Positions 17,250-26,237 are shown, counted from the first letter of the stretch. The stretch: 64,000 nt of DNA from an uncultured Litoreibacter sp. (GCA_947492995.1 CANLOU010000001.1:1249001-1313000), one strand, 5' to 3'. Notes: generated from the sequence alone by a model not told the origin. Numbers and translations: made by a program.

Positions 17250-18457
17250 GCAAAACAGGTGTCATGATCTGCGGCCACGGCTCGCGGTCTCAGGCCGCCG
17301 TGGACCAATTCTCGGTCCTCGCCGAAAAGCTGCCCGCCTATTTTCCCGACGATTGGCTGGTCGAATATGGCTACCTGGAATTTGCCAACCCGGTGATCCG
17401 CGACGGCCTCGACAAGCTGCGCGAGGCCGGCTGCGACAAGATCCTCGCCGTGCCCGGCATGCTCTTTGCCGCGATGCATTCGAAAAACGACATCCCCACG
17501 GTGCTCAACACCTACGCCGCCAAACATGGGGTCGAGATCTCCTATGGCCGCGAGCTTGGCGTCGACCCCAAAATGATCGCCGCCGCCGGTGCCCGCATCC
17601 AGGACGCCGTGGATCAGGCCAACGCCAAAACCCATGTCGCCATCGAGGACACCTGCCTTGTGGTCATCGGGCGCGGCGCGTCGGACCCCGACGCCAATGG
17701 CAACGTCGCCAAGATCGCCCGCATGCTGCATGAAGGCATGGGCTTCGGCTGGGTAGAGGTCGGCTATTCCGGCGTCACCTTCCCGCTGGTCGAGCCCTGC
17801 CTGCAACACGCCGCCAAGCTGGGCTACAAACGCATCATCGTCTTCCCGTATTTCCTATTCACCGGCATCCTGATCGACCGCATCTACGGCTTCACCGATC
17901 AGGTCGCGGCGGAACACCCAGACATCGAATTCGTCAAAGCGGGCTACCTCAACGACCACGATAAGGTGCTGCAAACTTTTGCCGAACGCGTCACGGAACA
18001 AATGGGCGCGAACCCGCCCCCCAATTGCGGCATCTGCGGCTACCGCGAACAGGTCTTGGCCTTTGACACTGGCGAACACCGCCACATCACGCCCGACCAG
18101 CGCAACCACCCCGCCTTCGCCGACACGCCGCCGCCCACCTGCGTGCTGTGCAAATACCGAACGCAAGTGCTGGGGTTCGAATCCGAGGTCGGCGCAATCC
18201 AGGAATCCCACCACCACCACGTCGAAGGCCAAGGCGCATCCGCGCCCGGCTCAAACGTGGCCGATTGCGCGCTTTGCGACACGTTCTGTACCGGCGTCTG
18301 CCGCTTGGAAATGCAGGACCACCACCATCATCATCACCACCACGGCCATGACCATGACCACGGGCATGAACATAGCCACGACCACCACCACCACGCCCCA
18401 TACCCCCACGCCAAACACCCCCACGGCCCCGAAAGCGCGCGCAAGGCAAAACCCTAA
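17246..18457 (+). CDS. cbiX: Sirohydrochlorin cobaltochelatase CbiX (long form) with Cys-rich modules and His-rich tail (start adjusted)
   Basis: MSKTGVMICGHGSRSQAAVDQF..GFGWVEVGYSGVTFPLVEPCLQHAAKLGYKRIIVFPYFLFTGILIDRI; C-terminus CGICGYREQVLAF, CVLCKYRTQVLGF, CALCDTFCTGVC, then HHHHHHHHGHDHDHGHEHSHDHHHH. Confidence 0.93.
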   Translation: MSKTGVMICGHGSRSQAAVDQFSVLAEKLPAYFPDDWLVEYGYLEFANPVIRDGLDKLREAGCDKILAVPGMLFAAMHSKNDIPTVLNTYAAKHGVEISYGRELGVDPKMIAAAGARIQDAVDQANAKTHVAIEDTCLVVIGRGASDPDANGNVAKIARMLHEGMGFGWVEVGYSGVTFPLVEPCLQHAAKLGYKRIIVFPYFLFTGILIDRIYGFTDQVAAEHPDIEFVKAGYLNDHDKVLQTFAERVTEQMGANPPPNCGICGYREQVLAFDTGEHRHITPDQRNHPAFADTPPPTCVLCKYRTQVLGFESEVGAIQESHHHHVEGQGASAPGSNVADCALCDTFCTGVCRLEMQDHHHHHHHHGHDHDHGHEHSHDHHHHAPYPHAKHPHGPESARKAKP

Positions 18458-18511
18458 GGGCTTCGTTTTGGCAAAAATACTCAAACCCCACGGCTTCAAT
18501 CAGGCGCACCC

Positions 18512-18631
18512 ATGAGACCCTACGAGAAAAACCCTGCCAATTGCGGCACCCAGCGGACCACGGCGTGGGACTCCGCCAAAATTCTGGCGAATTTTCACTC
18601 TGTCCCACCCGTTCATAAGGGCGCATCGTGA
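18512..18631 (+). CDS. Candidate 39-aa upstream ORF mimicking the CobH N-terminus, stop overlapping cobH ATG (TGATG)
   Basis: MRPYEKNPANCGTQRTTAWDSAKILANFHSVPPVHKGAS*; stop TGA 18629-18631, cobH ATG 18631. Too short for the supplied ORF track. Confidence 0.4.
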   Translation: MRPYEKNPANCGTQRTTAWDSAKILANFHSVPPVHKGAS

Positions 18632-18647
18632 TGCGCCCTTATGAACG
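18610..18647 (+). promoter_or_regulatory. Perfect 17-bp inverted repeat covering the cobH start codon
   Basis: CGTTCATAAGGGCGCAT-CGTG-ATGCGCCCTTATGAACG; the right arm starts at the cobH ATG. Confidence 0.85.
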
Positions 18648-19272
18648 TGATCCAAAGGCCATTTACAAAGCCAGCTTCGCCACCGTGCAGGCTGAGGCCA
18701 ATCTCGCGCGGTTTCCAAACGGTCTCGACCGGCTCGCCACCCGCGTCATCCACGCCTGCGGCATGGTCGAAATCGCCGACCGGCTCGCCTTCACGGACAC
18801 GGCCTATCTCAAAGGCTTTGAGGCCCTGCAAAACGGCGCTCCCATCCTGTGCGATTGCGAGATGGTCGCCGCTGGCATCATCCGCCGCTACCTGCCTGCG
18901 GAAAACGAAGTCATCGTCACCCTCAACGATCCCACCACACCCGACCGCGCGATCCAGATCGGCAACACAAGGTCGGCCGCGGCGGTGGAGCTGTGGGAAC
19001 CACATGTTGAGGGCGCCATCGTCGCCATCGGGAACGCGCCGACCGCTTTGTTTCACCTTCTCGATCTCCTCGATCAGGGCTTCCCGAAACCCGCCGTCAT
19101 CCTCGGCTTCCCCGTGGGCTTTGTCGGGGCCGCCGAATCCAAAGCCGAGCTGGCCGCCAACCCGCGCGGCTGCGACTTCGTGGCCCTCAAAGGCCGCAAA
19201 GGCGGCTCGGCCATTGCCTCGGCTGCTGTTAACGCTTTGGCAGCAGGTTTGCCGGAGGTGGCGCATGGATAA
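18631..19272 (+). CDS. cobH: Precorrin-8X methylmutase
   Basis: MRPYERDPKAIYKASFATVQAEANLARFPNGLDRLATRVIHACGMVEIADRLAF..GAPILCDCEMVAAGI..GFPVGFVGAAESKAEL. Confidence 0.95.
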   Translation: MRPYERDPKAIYKASFATVQAEANLARFPNGLDRLATRVIHACGMVEIADRLAFTDTAYLKGFEALQNGAPILCDCEMVAAGIIRRYLPAENEVIVTLNDPTTPDRAIQIGNTRSAAAVELWEPHVEGAIVAIGNAPTALFHLLDLLDQGFPKPAVILGFPVGFVGAAESKAELAANPRGCDFVALKGRKGGSAIASAAVNALAAGLPEVAHG

Positions 19273-19315
19273 TTTTGTACAAAATGGGTTTTGGGCTGAA
19301 AAGTTTTGTACAAAA
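19273..19315. repeat. Duplicated 12-bp palindrome TTTTGTACAAAA (31-bp centre spacing) between cobH and cobL
   Basis: 19273-19284 and 19304-19315, each followed by TGGG. Confidence 0.85.
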
Positions 19316-19328
19316 TGGGGCAAAACGC

Positions 19329-20546
19329 ATGTCTGATCCTGCAAACCCTAACAAATGGTTGCATATCGTGGGCATCGGGGAGGACGGCATGGACGGCCTC
19401 TCCCCCGTCACCCGCGCCGTGGTCGAGGCGGCAGAGATTATCATCGGCGGCGACCGCCATCACCAGCTGTCCGATGGGGTCACGGCTGACCGCGTCGCAT
19501 GGCCATCGCCATTTGATGCGCTCATTGATAAGTTGTTGTCTTACAAGGGAAAACGCGTCGTTGTGCTGGCGACGGGCGACCCGCTTTGGTTCTCCATCGG
19601 GGCCAGAATTGGCCGGTCCATCGACCCTGCGCAGATCGTCTACCACCCGCAACTCTCCGCATTTCAGCTGACCGCCGCCCGCATGGGGTGGAGCCTCGCG
19701 GATGTCGAAACCCTCACGGTCCACGGCCGCCCGGTTCATCAGATGGTCGCTTTTATCCAGCCAGATCAAAAGCTTATCATCCTCACCACCGGGGCAGAGA
19801 CCCCTGCCCAGATCGCGAATTTCCTGACGGAACGCGGCTTCGGCCAGTCCGAAATGACGGTTCTTGCCAATATGGGTGGCGAAAAAGAGCAGCGTTTTGA
19901 AGGGCTTGCGGGGAACTGGACCCATGACGTCCCTGCCTTCAACACCCTCGCCGTCAACTGCATCGCGGCCCCTGACGCCGCCCTTCTGCCGCGCGTTCCG
20001 GGCCTGTCGGATGACCTGTTTCAATCCGACGGAACGATGACAAAACAAGAGGTTAGGGCCGCAACACTGGCCAAACTCATGCCCATGCGTGGGGCGCTTT
20101 TGTGGGACATTGGCGCAGGCTCCGGCTCCGTCGCGATCGAATGGATGCGCGCCGCCCGCTACGCCCGCGCCATCGGCATTGAGCCCCGCGCCGACCGCCG
20201 CGCCATGGCCGCCGAAAACGCGCTTGCCTTGGGGGCCCCGAAACTGCAGCTGATCGAGGGCGAAGTCCCCGCAGCCTTGGACGGTCTCGACGCGCCGGAC
20301 GCCATCTTTATTGGCGGGGGCCTCAGCGAAGAAACCTTTGATATTGCTTGGAAAAACCTGCGTCCTTTGGGGCGTTTGGTGACCAACGCGGTGACGCTGG
20401 AAAGTGAAGCTCTGCTCATTTCACTTCACAAAAAACACGGCGGGTCGCTGGTCAAAATCGGCGTGGAACGCGCCGAACCCGTGGGCCGTTTGACCGGCTG
20501 GCGTCCCGCCATGACCGTCACCCAATGGAGCCTCGTCAAACGATGA
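19329..20546 (+). CDS. cobL: Bifunctional precorrin-6Y C5,15-methyltransferase (decarboxylating), CbiE-CbiT type (start adjusted)
   Basis: KWLHIVGIGEDGMDGLSPVTRAVVEAAEIIIGG..; C-terminal CbiT LWDIGAGSGSVAIEWMRAARYARAIGIEPRADR. Confidence 0.94.
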   Translation: MSDPANPNKWLHIVGIGEDGMDGLSPVTRAVVEAAEIIIGGDRHHQLSDGVTADRVAWPSPFDALIDKLLSYKGKRVVVLATGDPLWFSIGARIGRSIDPAQIVYHPQLSAFQLTAARMGWSLADVETLTVHGRPVHQMVAFIQPDQKLIILTTGAETPAQIANFLTERGFGQSEMTVLANMGGEKEQRFEGLAGNWTHDVPAFNTLAVNCIAAPDAALLPRVPGLSDDLFQSDGTMTKQEVRAATLAKLMPMRGALLWDIGAGSGSVAIEWMRAARYARAIGIEPRADRRAMAAENALALGAPKLQLIEGEVPAALDGLDAPDAIFIGGGLSEETFDIAWKNLRPLGRLVTNAVTLESEALLISLHKKHGGSLVKIGVERAEPVGRLTGWRPAMTVTQWSLVKR

Positions 20547-21244
20547 AAGGCACTTTATATGGCATCGGCCTCGGCCCCGGCGATCCCGAACTCATCACCC
20601 TCAAAGCCGCGCGGCTGATCGAAGGCGCGACCACCATCGCCTATCCCACCCTGGCCGGTGGCGACAGTTTCGCACGCGCCATTGCCAAAGACTTCATCAA
20701 GGACGGCACCCACGAAATCCGCATGGATGTGCCGATGACCACGGACCGGCAACCGGCGCAGGATGCCTATGATGCGGGCGCTTCGGAGATCGCCAAGGTG
20801 TTGAAAACAGGCGAAAATGTCGTGTGCCTGTGCGAAGGAGACCCGTTCTTTTATGGCTCCTTCATGTATCTGAACGCGCGCCTCGTCGCGGAGTTCAATG
20901 TCGAGGTCATCCCCGGCGTCACCTCCATCACCGCCTGCGCGGCGCGCGCTGGCATGCCGCTGGCGGCCCGCAACGAACGGCTGACCGTATTGCCCGGCCC
21001 CCTGCCAGAGGCCGAACTGAAAGCCCGCATTGAAGGGGCAGAAAGCGTCGTCATCATGAAGGTGGGGCGGCATTTGCCAAAGATCAGGGGCGTCATCGAC
21101 GCGCTGGGCCTGACGGAGCAAGCGGGCTACGTGGAACGCGCCACCCTGCCTGAAGAAGTGGTCCTGCCGCTGGCGCAAGCCCCTGAAAAGGCTCCGTATT
21201 TTTCAATGATCCTGCTGACAAAAGGGGCCGATCCGTGGCTGTAA
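20543..21244 (+). CDS. cobI: Precorrin-2 C20-methyltransferase
   Basis: MKGTLYGIGLGPGDPELITLKAARLIEGATTIAYPTLAGGDSFARAIAKDFI..VEVIPGVTSITACAARAGMPLAARNE. Confidence 0.95.
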   Translation: MKGTLYGIGLGPGDPELITLKAARLIEGATTIAYPTLAGGDSFARAIAKDFIKDGTHEIRMDVPMTTDRQPAQDAYDAGASEIAKVLKTGENVVCLCEGDPFFYGSFMYLNARLVAEFNVEVIPGVTSITACAARAGMPLAARNERLTVLPGPLPEAELKARIEGAESVVIMKVGRHLPKIRGVIDALGLTEQAGYVERATLPEEVVLPLAQAPEKAPYFSMILLTKGADPWL

Positions 21245-23028
21245 AACCCGCAATTCTCTGCCTCAACCGCGCGGGAGAGGCCACGGCCCACCGCATCGCC
21301 AAGCTGCTTGATGCCCCCGTCCACGGTCGCGAGACCCGCGTCGATGTGGCGGATGTTTTCTTTGCTAATGCGCTGGATCACGCGCGCAGCTTGTTTGCCG
21401 CGGGGACCCCCGTGATCGGGGTCTGCGCATCGGGCATATTGATACGGGCGGTAGCGCCTTTGCTGGCGGACAAAACCAGCGAGCCGCCTGTATTATCCGT
21501 CTCTGATGACGGAGCTGTTGTCGTTCCTTTGCTGGGCGGTCATCGTGGCGCCAACAGATTGGCCGCAAAAATTGCTGAAGACTTACAATCGGTTGCTGCG
21601 GTGACCACTGCCGGTGACGTCGCCCTGGGCGTCGCGTTGGATGAGCCACCCATGGGGTGGAGGCTGGCCAATCCGCTGGCGGCCAAGGACGTGATGGCGC
21701 AGCTGTTATCCGGCGCGGGCGCGACCGTTGAGGGCGATGCCGATTGGCTGTCAGGGCTGCCAAAGGGGGATGACCTGACGATCACCGCCGGGATCGCGCC
21801 CAGCGACGCAGACCTGCAATTCCACCCCCAACGCCTGACCCTCGGCGTCGGGTGTGCCCGCAACTGTCCGGTCGAGGAGCTGGCGGATTTGGTTGAGACA
21901 ACGCTGGCCGATGCGGGCCTGGCCAAAGGGGCGATCCATTCGCTCAACACCCTTGATTTAAAGGCTGACGAGCCCGCGATGATCGAGCTGGCCAAGACGC
22001 TTGGTGTGCCAATGCGCGTCTTCACGGCGGCGGAGTTGGAAGCAGAGACCCCACGTTTAGCGACGCCGTCCGAGGTGGTCTTTGCCGAGGTGGGGTGCCA
22101 CGGTGTCAGTGAAGCTGCAGCACTTGCGCAGGGGGGCGGAGATGCGGTGCTGGACGTGGCCAAGAAAAAGACCGCCAATGCGACCTGCGCGATTGCGGTG
22201 TCGCCCGCGCCGCTTACCTCGCTGCGCGGGCGGTCGCGCGGCAAGCTGTCCATCATCGGCATTGGGCCGGGGCAGCATTCCTGGCGCACACCGGAGGCGT
22301 CCAAGCTGGTCCAAGACGCGGAAGAGCTGGTGGGCTACGGGCTTTACATCGACCTTCTGGGACCGCTGGCTTATGGCAAAACGCGGTCGGATTTCCCTTT
22401 GGGGGGCGAAGAAGACCGATGCCGCTACGCGTTGGAGCAGGCCGCCAAGGGCCTGAATGTCGCGCTGATTTGTTCAGGTGACGCAGGCATTTACGCGATG
22501 GGCGCGCTGGTGTTTGAGCTGCTTGACCGCGCGCCTGACGAGATGGGTGTCAGCGACGCGGCGCACCGCGTTGAGGTTGTATCGACCCCCGGCGTGTCGG
22601 CGTTGCAAGGGGCAGCAGCGCGGGCAGGGGCCCCGCTGGGCCATGATTTTTGTGCGATTTCCTTGTCGGACCTTTTGACCCCGCGCGACGATATTGTGAA
22701 GCGGCTGCATGCCGCGGCGCAGGGCGATTTCGTGATTGCGTTTTACAACCCGGTTTCCAAGCGCCGCCGGACATTGTTGGCAGAGGCGCGGGACATATTG
22801 TTGAAGCATCGGCCAGCCGACACGCCGGTGATGTTGGCAAGCTCGCTGGGGCGGCCTGAGGAGCATGTGCGCTACCGCGAGCTGCATGAGTTGGACGTGG
22901 ATGAAGTGGATATGCTGACCGTGGTTTTGGTCGGGTCCAGCCATTCGAAATTGGCGCAGCTGGGCGAGGGGCCACGGATGTACACGCCGCGCGGTTATGC
23001 GCGAAAGATTGATGGGGATTTGGCGTGA
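21235..23028 (+). CDS. cobJ: CbiG-CobJ (CbiH) fusion: cobalamin biosynthesis protein CbiG plus precorrin-3B C17-methyltransferase
   Basis: N-terminal CbiG (VIGVCASGILIRAVAPLLADK..LLGGHRGANRLA; LGVGCARNCPVEELADLV) joined to a C-terminal methyltransferase (GKLSIIGIGPGQHSWRTPEASKLVQDAEELVGYGLYIDLL..LICSGDAGIYAMGALVFEL). Confidence 0.94.
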   Translation: MAVKPAILCLNRAGEATAHRIAKLLDAPVHGRETRVDVADVFFANALDHARSLFAAGTPVIGVCASGILIRAVAPLLADKTSEPPVLSVSDDGAVVVPLLGGHRGANRLAAKIAEDLQSVAAVTTAGDVALGVALDEPPMGWRLANPLAAKDVMAQLLSGAGATVEGDADWLSGLPKGDDLTITAGIAPSDADLQFHPQRLTLGVGCARNCPVEELADLVETTLADAGLAKGAIHSLNTLDLKADEPAMIELAKTLGVPMRVFTAAELEAETPRLATPSEVVFAEVGCHGVSEAAALAQGGGDAVLDVAKKKTANATCAIAVSPAPLTSLRGRSRGKLSIIGIGPGQHSWRTPEASKLVQDAEELVGYGLYIDLLGPLAYGKTRSDFPLGGEEDRCRYALEQAAKGLNVALICSGDAGIYAMGALVFELLDRAPDEMGVSDAAHRVEVVSTPGVSALQGAAARAGAPLGHDFCAISLSDLLTPRDDIVKRLHAAAQGDFVIAFYNPVSKRRRTLLAEARDILLKHRPADTPVMLASSLGRPEEHVRYRELHELDVDEVDMLTVVLVGSSHSKLAQLGEGPRMYTPRGYARKIDGDLA

Positions 23029-23089
23029 GGATGGGACGACGCTCGCTTGCAGCTTCGCCCCGCCCACCCTCCCGTATTGGAGCAGAGAA

Positions 23090-23857
23090 ATGACCGTTTT
23101 TTTCATTGGTGCAGGTCCAGGGGACCCTGAATTGCTGACGCTGAAAGCGCAGCGGCTCATCTCGGAATGCCCAGTTTGTTTATATGCAGGCTCGCTGGTT
23201 CCGGAAGCCGTCGTTGCGGGCGCGCCCGAAGGGGCTTTGGTGATGGACACCGCCCCCATGACGCTGGACGACACGCATAGCCAGATCGTCATGGCGCATG
23301 GCAAGGGCCAAGATGTGGCACGGGTGCATTCAGGCGATCCGTCGCTATACGGCGCGATTGCAGAACAAATCCGCAGATTGAAGGCCGATGGGATCGACTA
23401 CCAGATCATCCCCGGTGTTCCGGCCTATGCCGCCGCAGCCGCGGCATTGGGGCAGGAACTGACGGTCCCAGAGATCGCGCAATCCATCGTCCTGACCCGA
23501 ATGTCGATGAAATCGACCTCGATGCCCGAGGGCGAAACGCTTGAGAATTTTGCGCGCACCGGCGCGACGCTGGCCATTCATTTGGGCATCCGCGCCTTGC
23601 GCGAGATTGAGCGGGTTTTGACCCCACATTACGGCGCAGACTGCCCGGTGGTGGTCGCCTACCGCGCCAGCTGGCCAGACCAGATTTTTCTGCGCGGCAC
23701 CTTAAGCGACATCCATGCCAAGGTGCGGGCCGAAAAGATTACCCGCACCGCGCTGATATTGGTGGGGCCGGCCTTGGCGGACATCAAGGACTTCAAGGAT
23801 TCCGCGCTTTATGATCCGGAAATACCCCATGTCTTGCGTCCGAAAGTGCTGGTATAG
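23090..23857 (+). CDS. cobM: Precorrin-4 C11-methyltransferase (start adjusted)
   Basis: MTVFFIGAGPGDPELLTLKAQRLISECPVCLYAGSLVPEAVV..ARVHSGDPSLYGAIAEQIRRL. Confidence 0.95.
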   Translation: MTVFFIGAGPGDPELLTLKAQRLISECPVCLYAGSLVPEAVVAGAPEGALVMDTAPMTLDDTHSQIVMAHGKGQDVARVHSGDPSLYGAIAEQIRRLKADGIDYQIIPGVPAYAAAAAALGQELTVPEIAQSIVLTRMSMKSTSMPEGETLENFARTGATLAIHLGIRALREIERVLTPHYGADCPVVVAYRASWPDQIFLRGTLSDIHAKVRAEKITRTALILVGPALADIKDFKDSALYDPEIPHVLRPKVLV

Positions 23858-23951
23858 GCCATATTTCGCTATGTCATGGAATTGAAACGAATATTTAGGA
23901 CATTCCCCTCAAACTGGCTAAGCTGTCCACAGTTCTTGGGAGGGAATCACC

Positions 23952-24299
23952 ATGTCCACATTTTTGTCTCGCGAAGTTCAGGCGGGTCTTGAGGCTGCTC
24001 AACGGCAGGCACTTAAGAAGCGGTCGCGCCTGCGGGTCCATGTTGGCGAGGATGTGTTCCCGATCCTGCAATTTGCAGGCAACACCTTCACAGTTGATGC
24101 CGAGACCGCGCCGCAGATGCGGGGGCTGGTCGACATTTATGATGGCGGGCGCCACCTGTATCAGGCCTTGATCGTGACCTCCCGTGAGGACGCGGGCGAG
24201 CGCGTGTTCGAATTTAAGCGCAACACCGTTGCGGCCCAAAACGCGCCGCGTGATTTCTTTATCGAACCGGACGCGCCTATCGCGCTGCTGGCGCATTAG
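23952..24299 (+). CDS. Hypothetical cytoplasmic protein
   Basis: Complete ORF with RBS GGGAGGG, no family I recognise with confidence. Confidence 0.6.
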   Translation: MSTFLSREVQAGLEAAQRQALKKRSRLRVHVGEDVFPILQFAGNTFTVDAETAPQMRGLVDIYDGGRHLYQALIVTSREDAGERVFEFKRNTVAAQNAPRDFFIEPDAPIALLAH

Positions 24300-25174
24300 T
24301 CGGCGAGCTGCTCCATAATCCACGCTTCAAAAGCGGCTTTGCCGTCGCTTGGCGCCGTGTCACCTGCCATGAGCCAATAGGCGCGTGGGGATGGCCAATC
24401 ATGGCCGTGCAGCCTGACCAAATCACCGCGCTTTAGCGACGCCGCACTTGTGAGGGGATCGCCCAATGCAACGCCTTGCCCCGCATGAGCCGCCGCTGCC
24501 ATGATCTGCATGTCCTGAAAAATCACGCCGCCGGACAAATCCGACGTCTTGGCACCTGCGGTCGCGGCCCAGGCGGCCCAGTCCTTGGTGCCGTCGAGGT
24601 GGAGCAACGGCAAATCCAGCACATCCTCGACCGTCAATGCGGTGCGGCCCCCGGTCAGGTGCGGAGCGGCAACCGGAAAGAACGCCACATCCATCAGATG
24701 ACGCGCCCCCTCTGGCGCCTGCTCAGGCGTCAGGAAGCTGACATAGATGTCATCGCGCATGCGGCCCAGATCACCATATCCGCGCGGAGTGTTGATGGAG
24801 ATAGCGAGGCCCGGATAGGCCGCAATAAAGCCCGACAGCCGAGGGGCCAGCCAATGCGCGGCGAAACCTGGCGCGATGTTGAGGGTCAGGCTGCCCGACA
24901 GTTCCGTGCTGTCGCCGGCCTTGGCCAAGATGTGCAACGCGGGGGCGACCTCGGCCACGTATTTTCGGGCGCGGTGGGTCAGCCGAACGCCGCGCCCGTC
25001 GCGGTCCAGCAGGGCAAAGCCAAGGGCCGCCTCTAGAGCCTTCATCTTATGACTGACGGCCGATTGGGTCACGCGCATCTGCTGCGCCGTGCGCGTCATA
25101 CTGCCGGTCTGCGCGAGGCTGACCAAGGTCTGCAATGCGGATGTGCTAGGGATCAAAGCATGAATCCATTTCAT
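24296..25174 (-). CDS. LysR family transcriptional regulator (start adjusted)
   Basis: MKWIHALIPSTSALQTLVSLAQTGSMTRTAQQMRVTQSAVSHKMKALEAALGFALLDRDGRGVRLTHRARKY HTH. Confidence 0.93.
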   Translation of the reverse strand: MKWIHALIPSTSALQTLVSLAQTGSMTRTAQQMRVTQSAVSHKMKALEAALGFALLDRDGRGVRLTHRARKYVAEVAPALHILAKAGDSTELSGSLTLNIAPGFAAHWLAPRLSGFIAAYPGLAISINTPRGYGDLGRMRDDIYVSFLTPEQAPEGARHLMDVAFFPVAAPHLTGGRTALTVEDVLDLPLLHLDGTKDWAAWAATAGAKTSDLSGGVIFQDMQIMAAAAHAGQGVALGDPLTSAASLKRGDLVRLHGHDWPSPRAYWLMAGDTAPSDGKAAFEAWIMEQLAD

Positions 25175-25253
25175 ATGATTGCTGAATTTATACCGTATGA
25201 CATGAATTTTGCTCCATGTCATTCTGTGCTCAACCATACATAGGACCGCACCG

Positions 25254-26237
25254 ATGGACGCCAGCTTTTCCCGCCGAGATATTTTGACCCCAGCCGAGCT
25301 GCGCGCTTTGTCGGAACGCTCTGATACCAAGGGGTTTTTGCAGCTTGGCAGCCATTTTGCTGCAATTGTGATTGTGGCAGTGTTGCATGGGCTGGCCATG
25401 GGGTCGTGGCTGGTCTTGCTGACGGGGCTGGCGCTTGGTGTGTTGCTTAACTTTCTCTACGCCGGCCAACATGAGCTGTCGCATGCAACCGTGTTCAAAA
25501 CGCGCAAGCTGAACGAGGTGTTTGGCCGCGTCATCGGCTTCATCCAGATCTTCCCGCGCGATTTTGACCAGATCATGCATTTTGCGCATCACCAGTATAC
25601 GCAGGACTGGGAGCGCGATGGCGAGCTGGTCCGCGAACCTTACACGCTCACATCCTACTTGCTGTGGGTCAGTGGCATCACCTATTGGCGCAACCGGATT
25701 GTGGGCAATATCCGCCGCGCGCGGGGCATCATCCTGGAGCCCTATATCCGCGCCGAAGAAGAAGCCAAGGTTATCAGGGAGGCCCGCATTCACATCGCGC
25801 TCTACGTGTTGATTGCGGCGGCCAGCATCGCATTTGGCACATGGGCAGCGCTGACCTTTTGGATCATTCCAATGATCCTTACAAAGCCCATTCACCAGCT
25901 TCAAAACACCATCGAACACCTTGGGTTGAGCCATGAGCAGGACATTTTGGAAAACACCCGCTCCACGCGCATCAACGCATTTGGGCGCTGGTTGTGTTGG
26001 CAGATGCCGTACCATACCGCCCACCATACGTTCCCGGCGGTGCCGTTTTGGAAGCTGCGCGACCTCAATGACAAGCTGGAAAACAAGGCTGGCGAGGTGC
26101 ACCGCATGGGGTGGATCGAATTCCAGATAGAGGTCATTTCAAAGCTGTGGGCCAAAGATGAAAGCCAATACCCGATGGACGAGGTGTGGGTCGTTCCGAC
26201 CTCTGGTGGCCGCTCTGCTCGGATACCGGCGGAATGA
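25254..26237 (+). CDS. Fatty acid desaturase family protein (start adjusted)
   Basis: Three His boxes: GQHELSH, HFAHHQYTQD, YHTAHH; 4 TM segments. Confidence 0.9.
   Translation: MDASFSRRDILTPAELRALSERSDTKGFLQLGSHFAAIVIVAVLHGLAMGSWLVLLTGLALGVLLNFLYAGQHELSHATVFKTRKLNEVFGRVIGFIQIFPRDFDQIMHFAHHQYTQDWERDGELVREPYTLTSYLLWVSGITYWRNRIVGNIRRARGIILEPYIRAEEEAKVIREARIHIALYVLIAAASIAFGTWAALTFWIIPMILTKPIHQLQNTIEHLGLSHEQDILENTRSTRINAFGRWLCWQMPYHTAHHTFPAVPFWKLRDLNDKLENKAGEVHRMGWIEFQIEVISKLWAKDESQYPMDEVWVVPTSGGRSARIPAE

Noticed and set aside
18165-18200. GGGGTTCGAATCC, tRNA T-loop-like sequence
   Set aside because: Lies inside cbiX coding LGFESEV; no matching acceptor stem, D-arm or anticodon arm around it.
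18318-18400. CAC/CAT tract as a microsatellite
   Set aside because: In-frame His-rich tail of CbiX with mixed synonymous codons, a protein feature.
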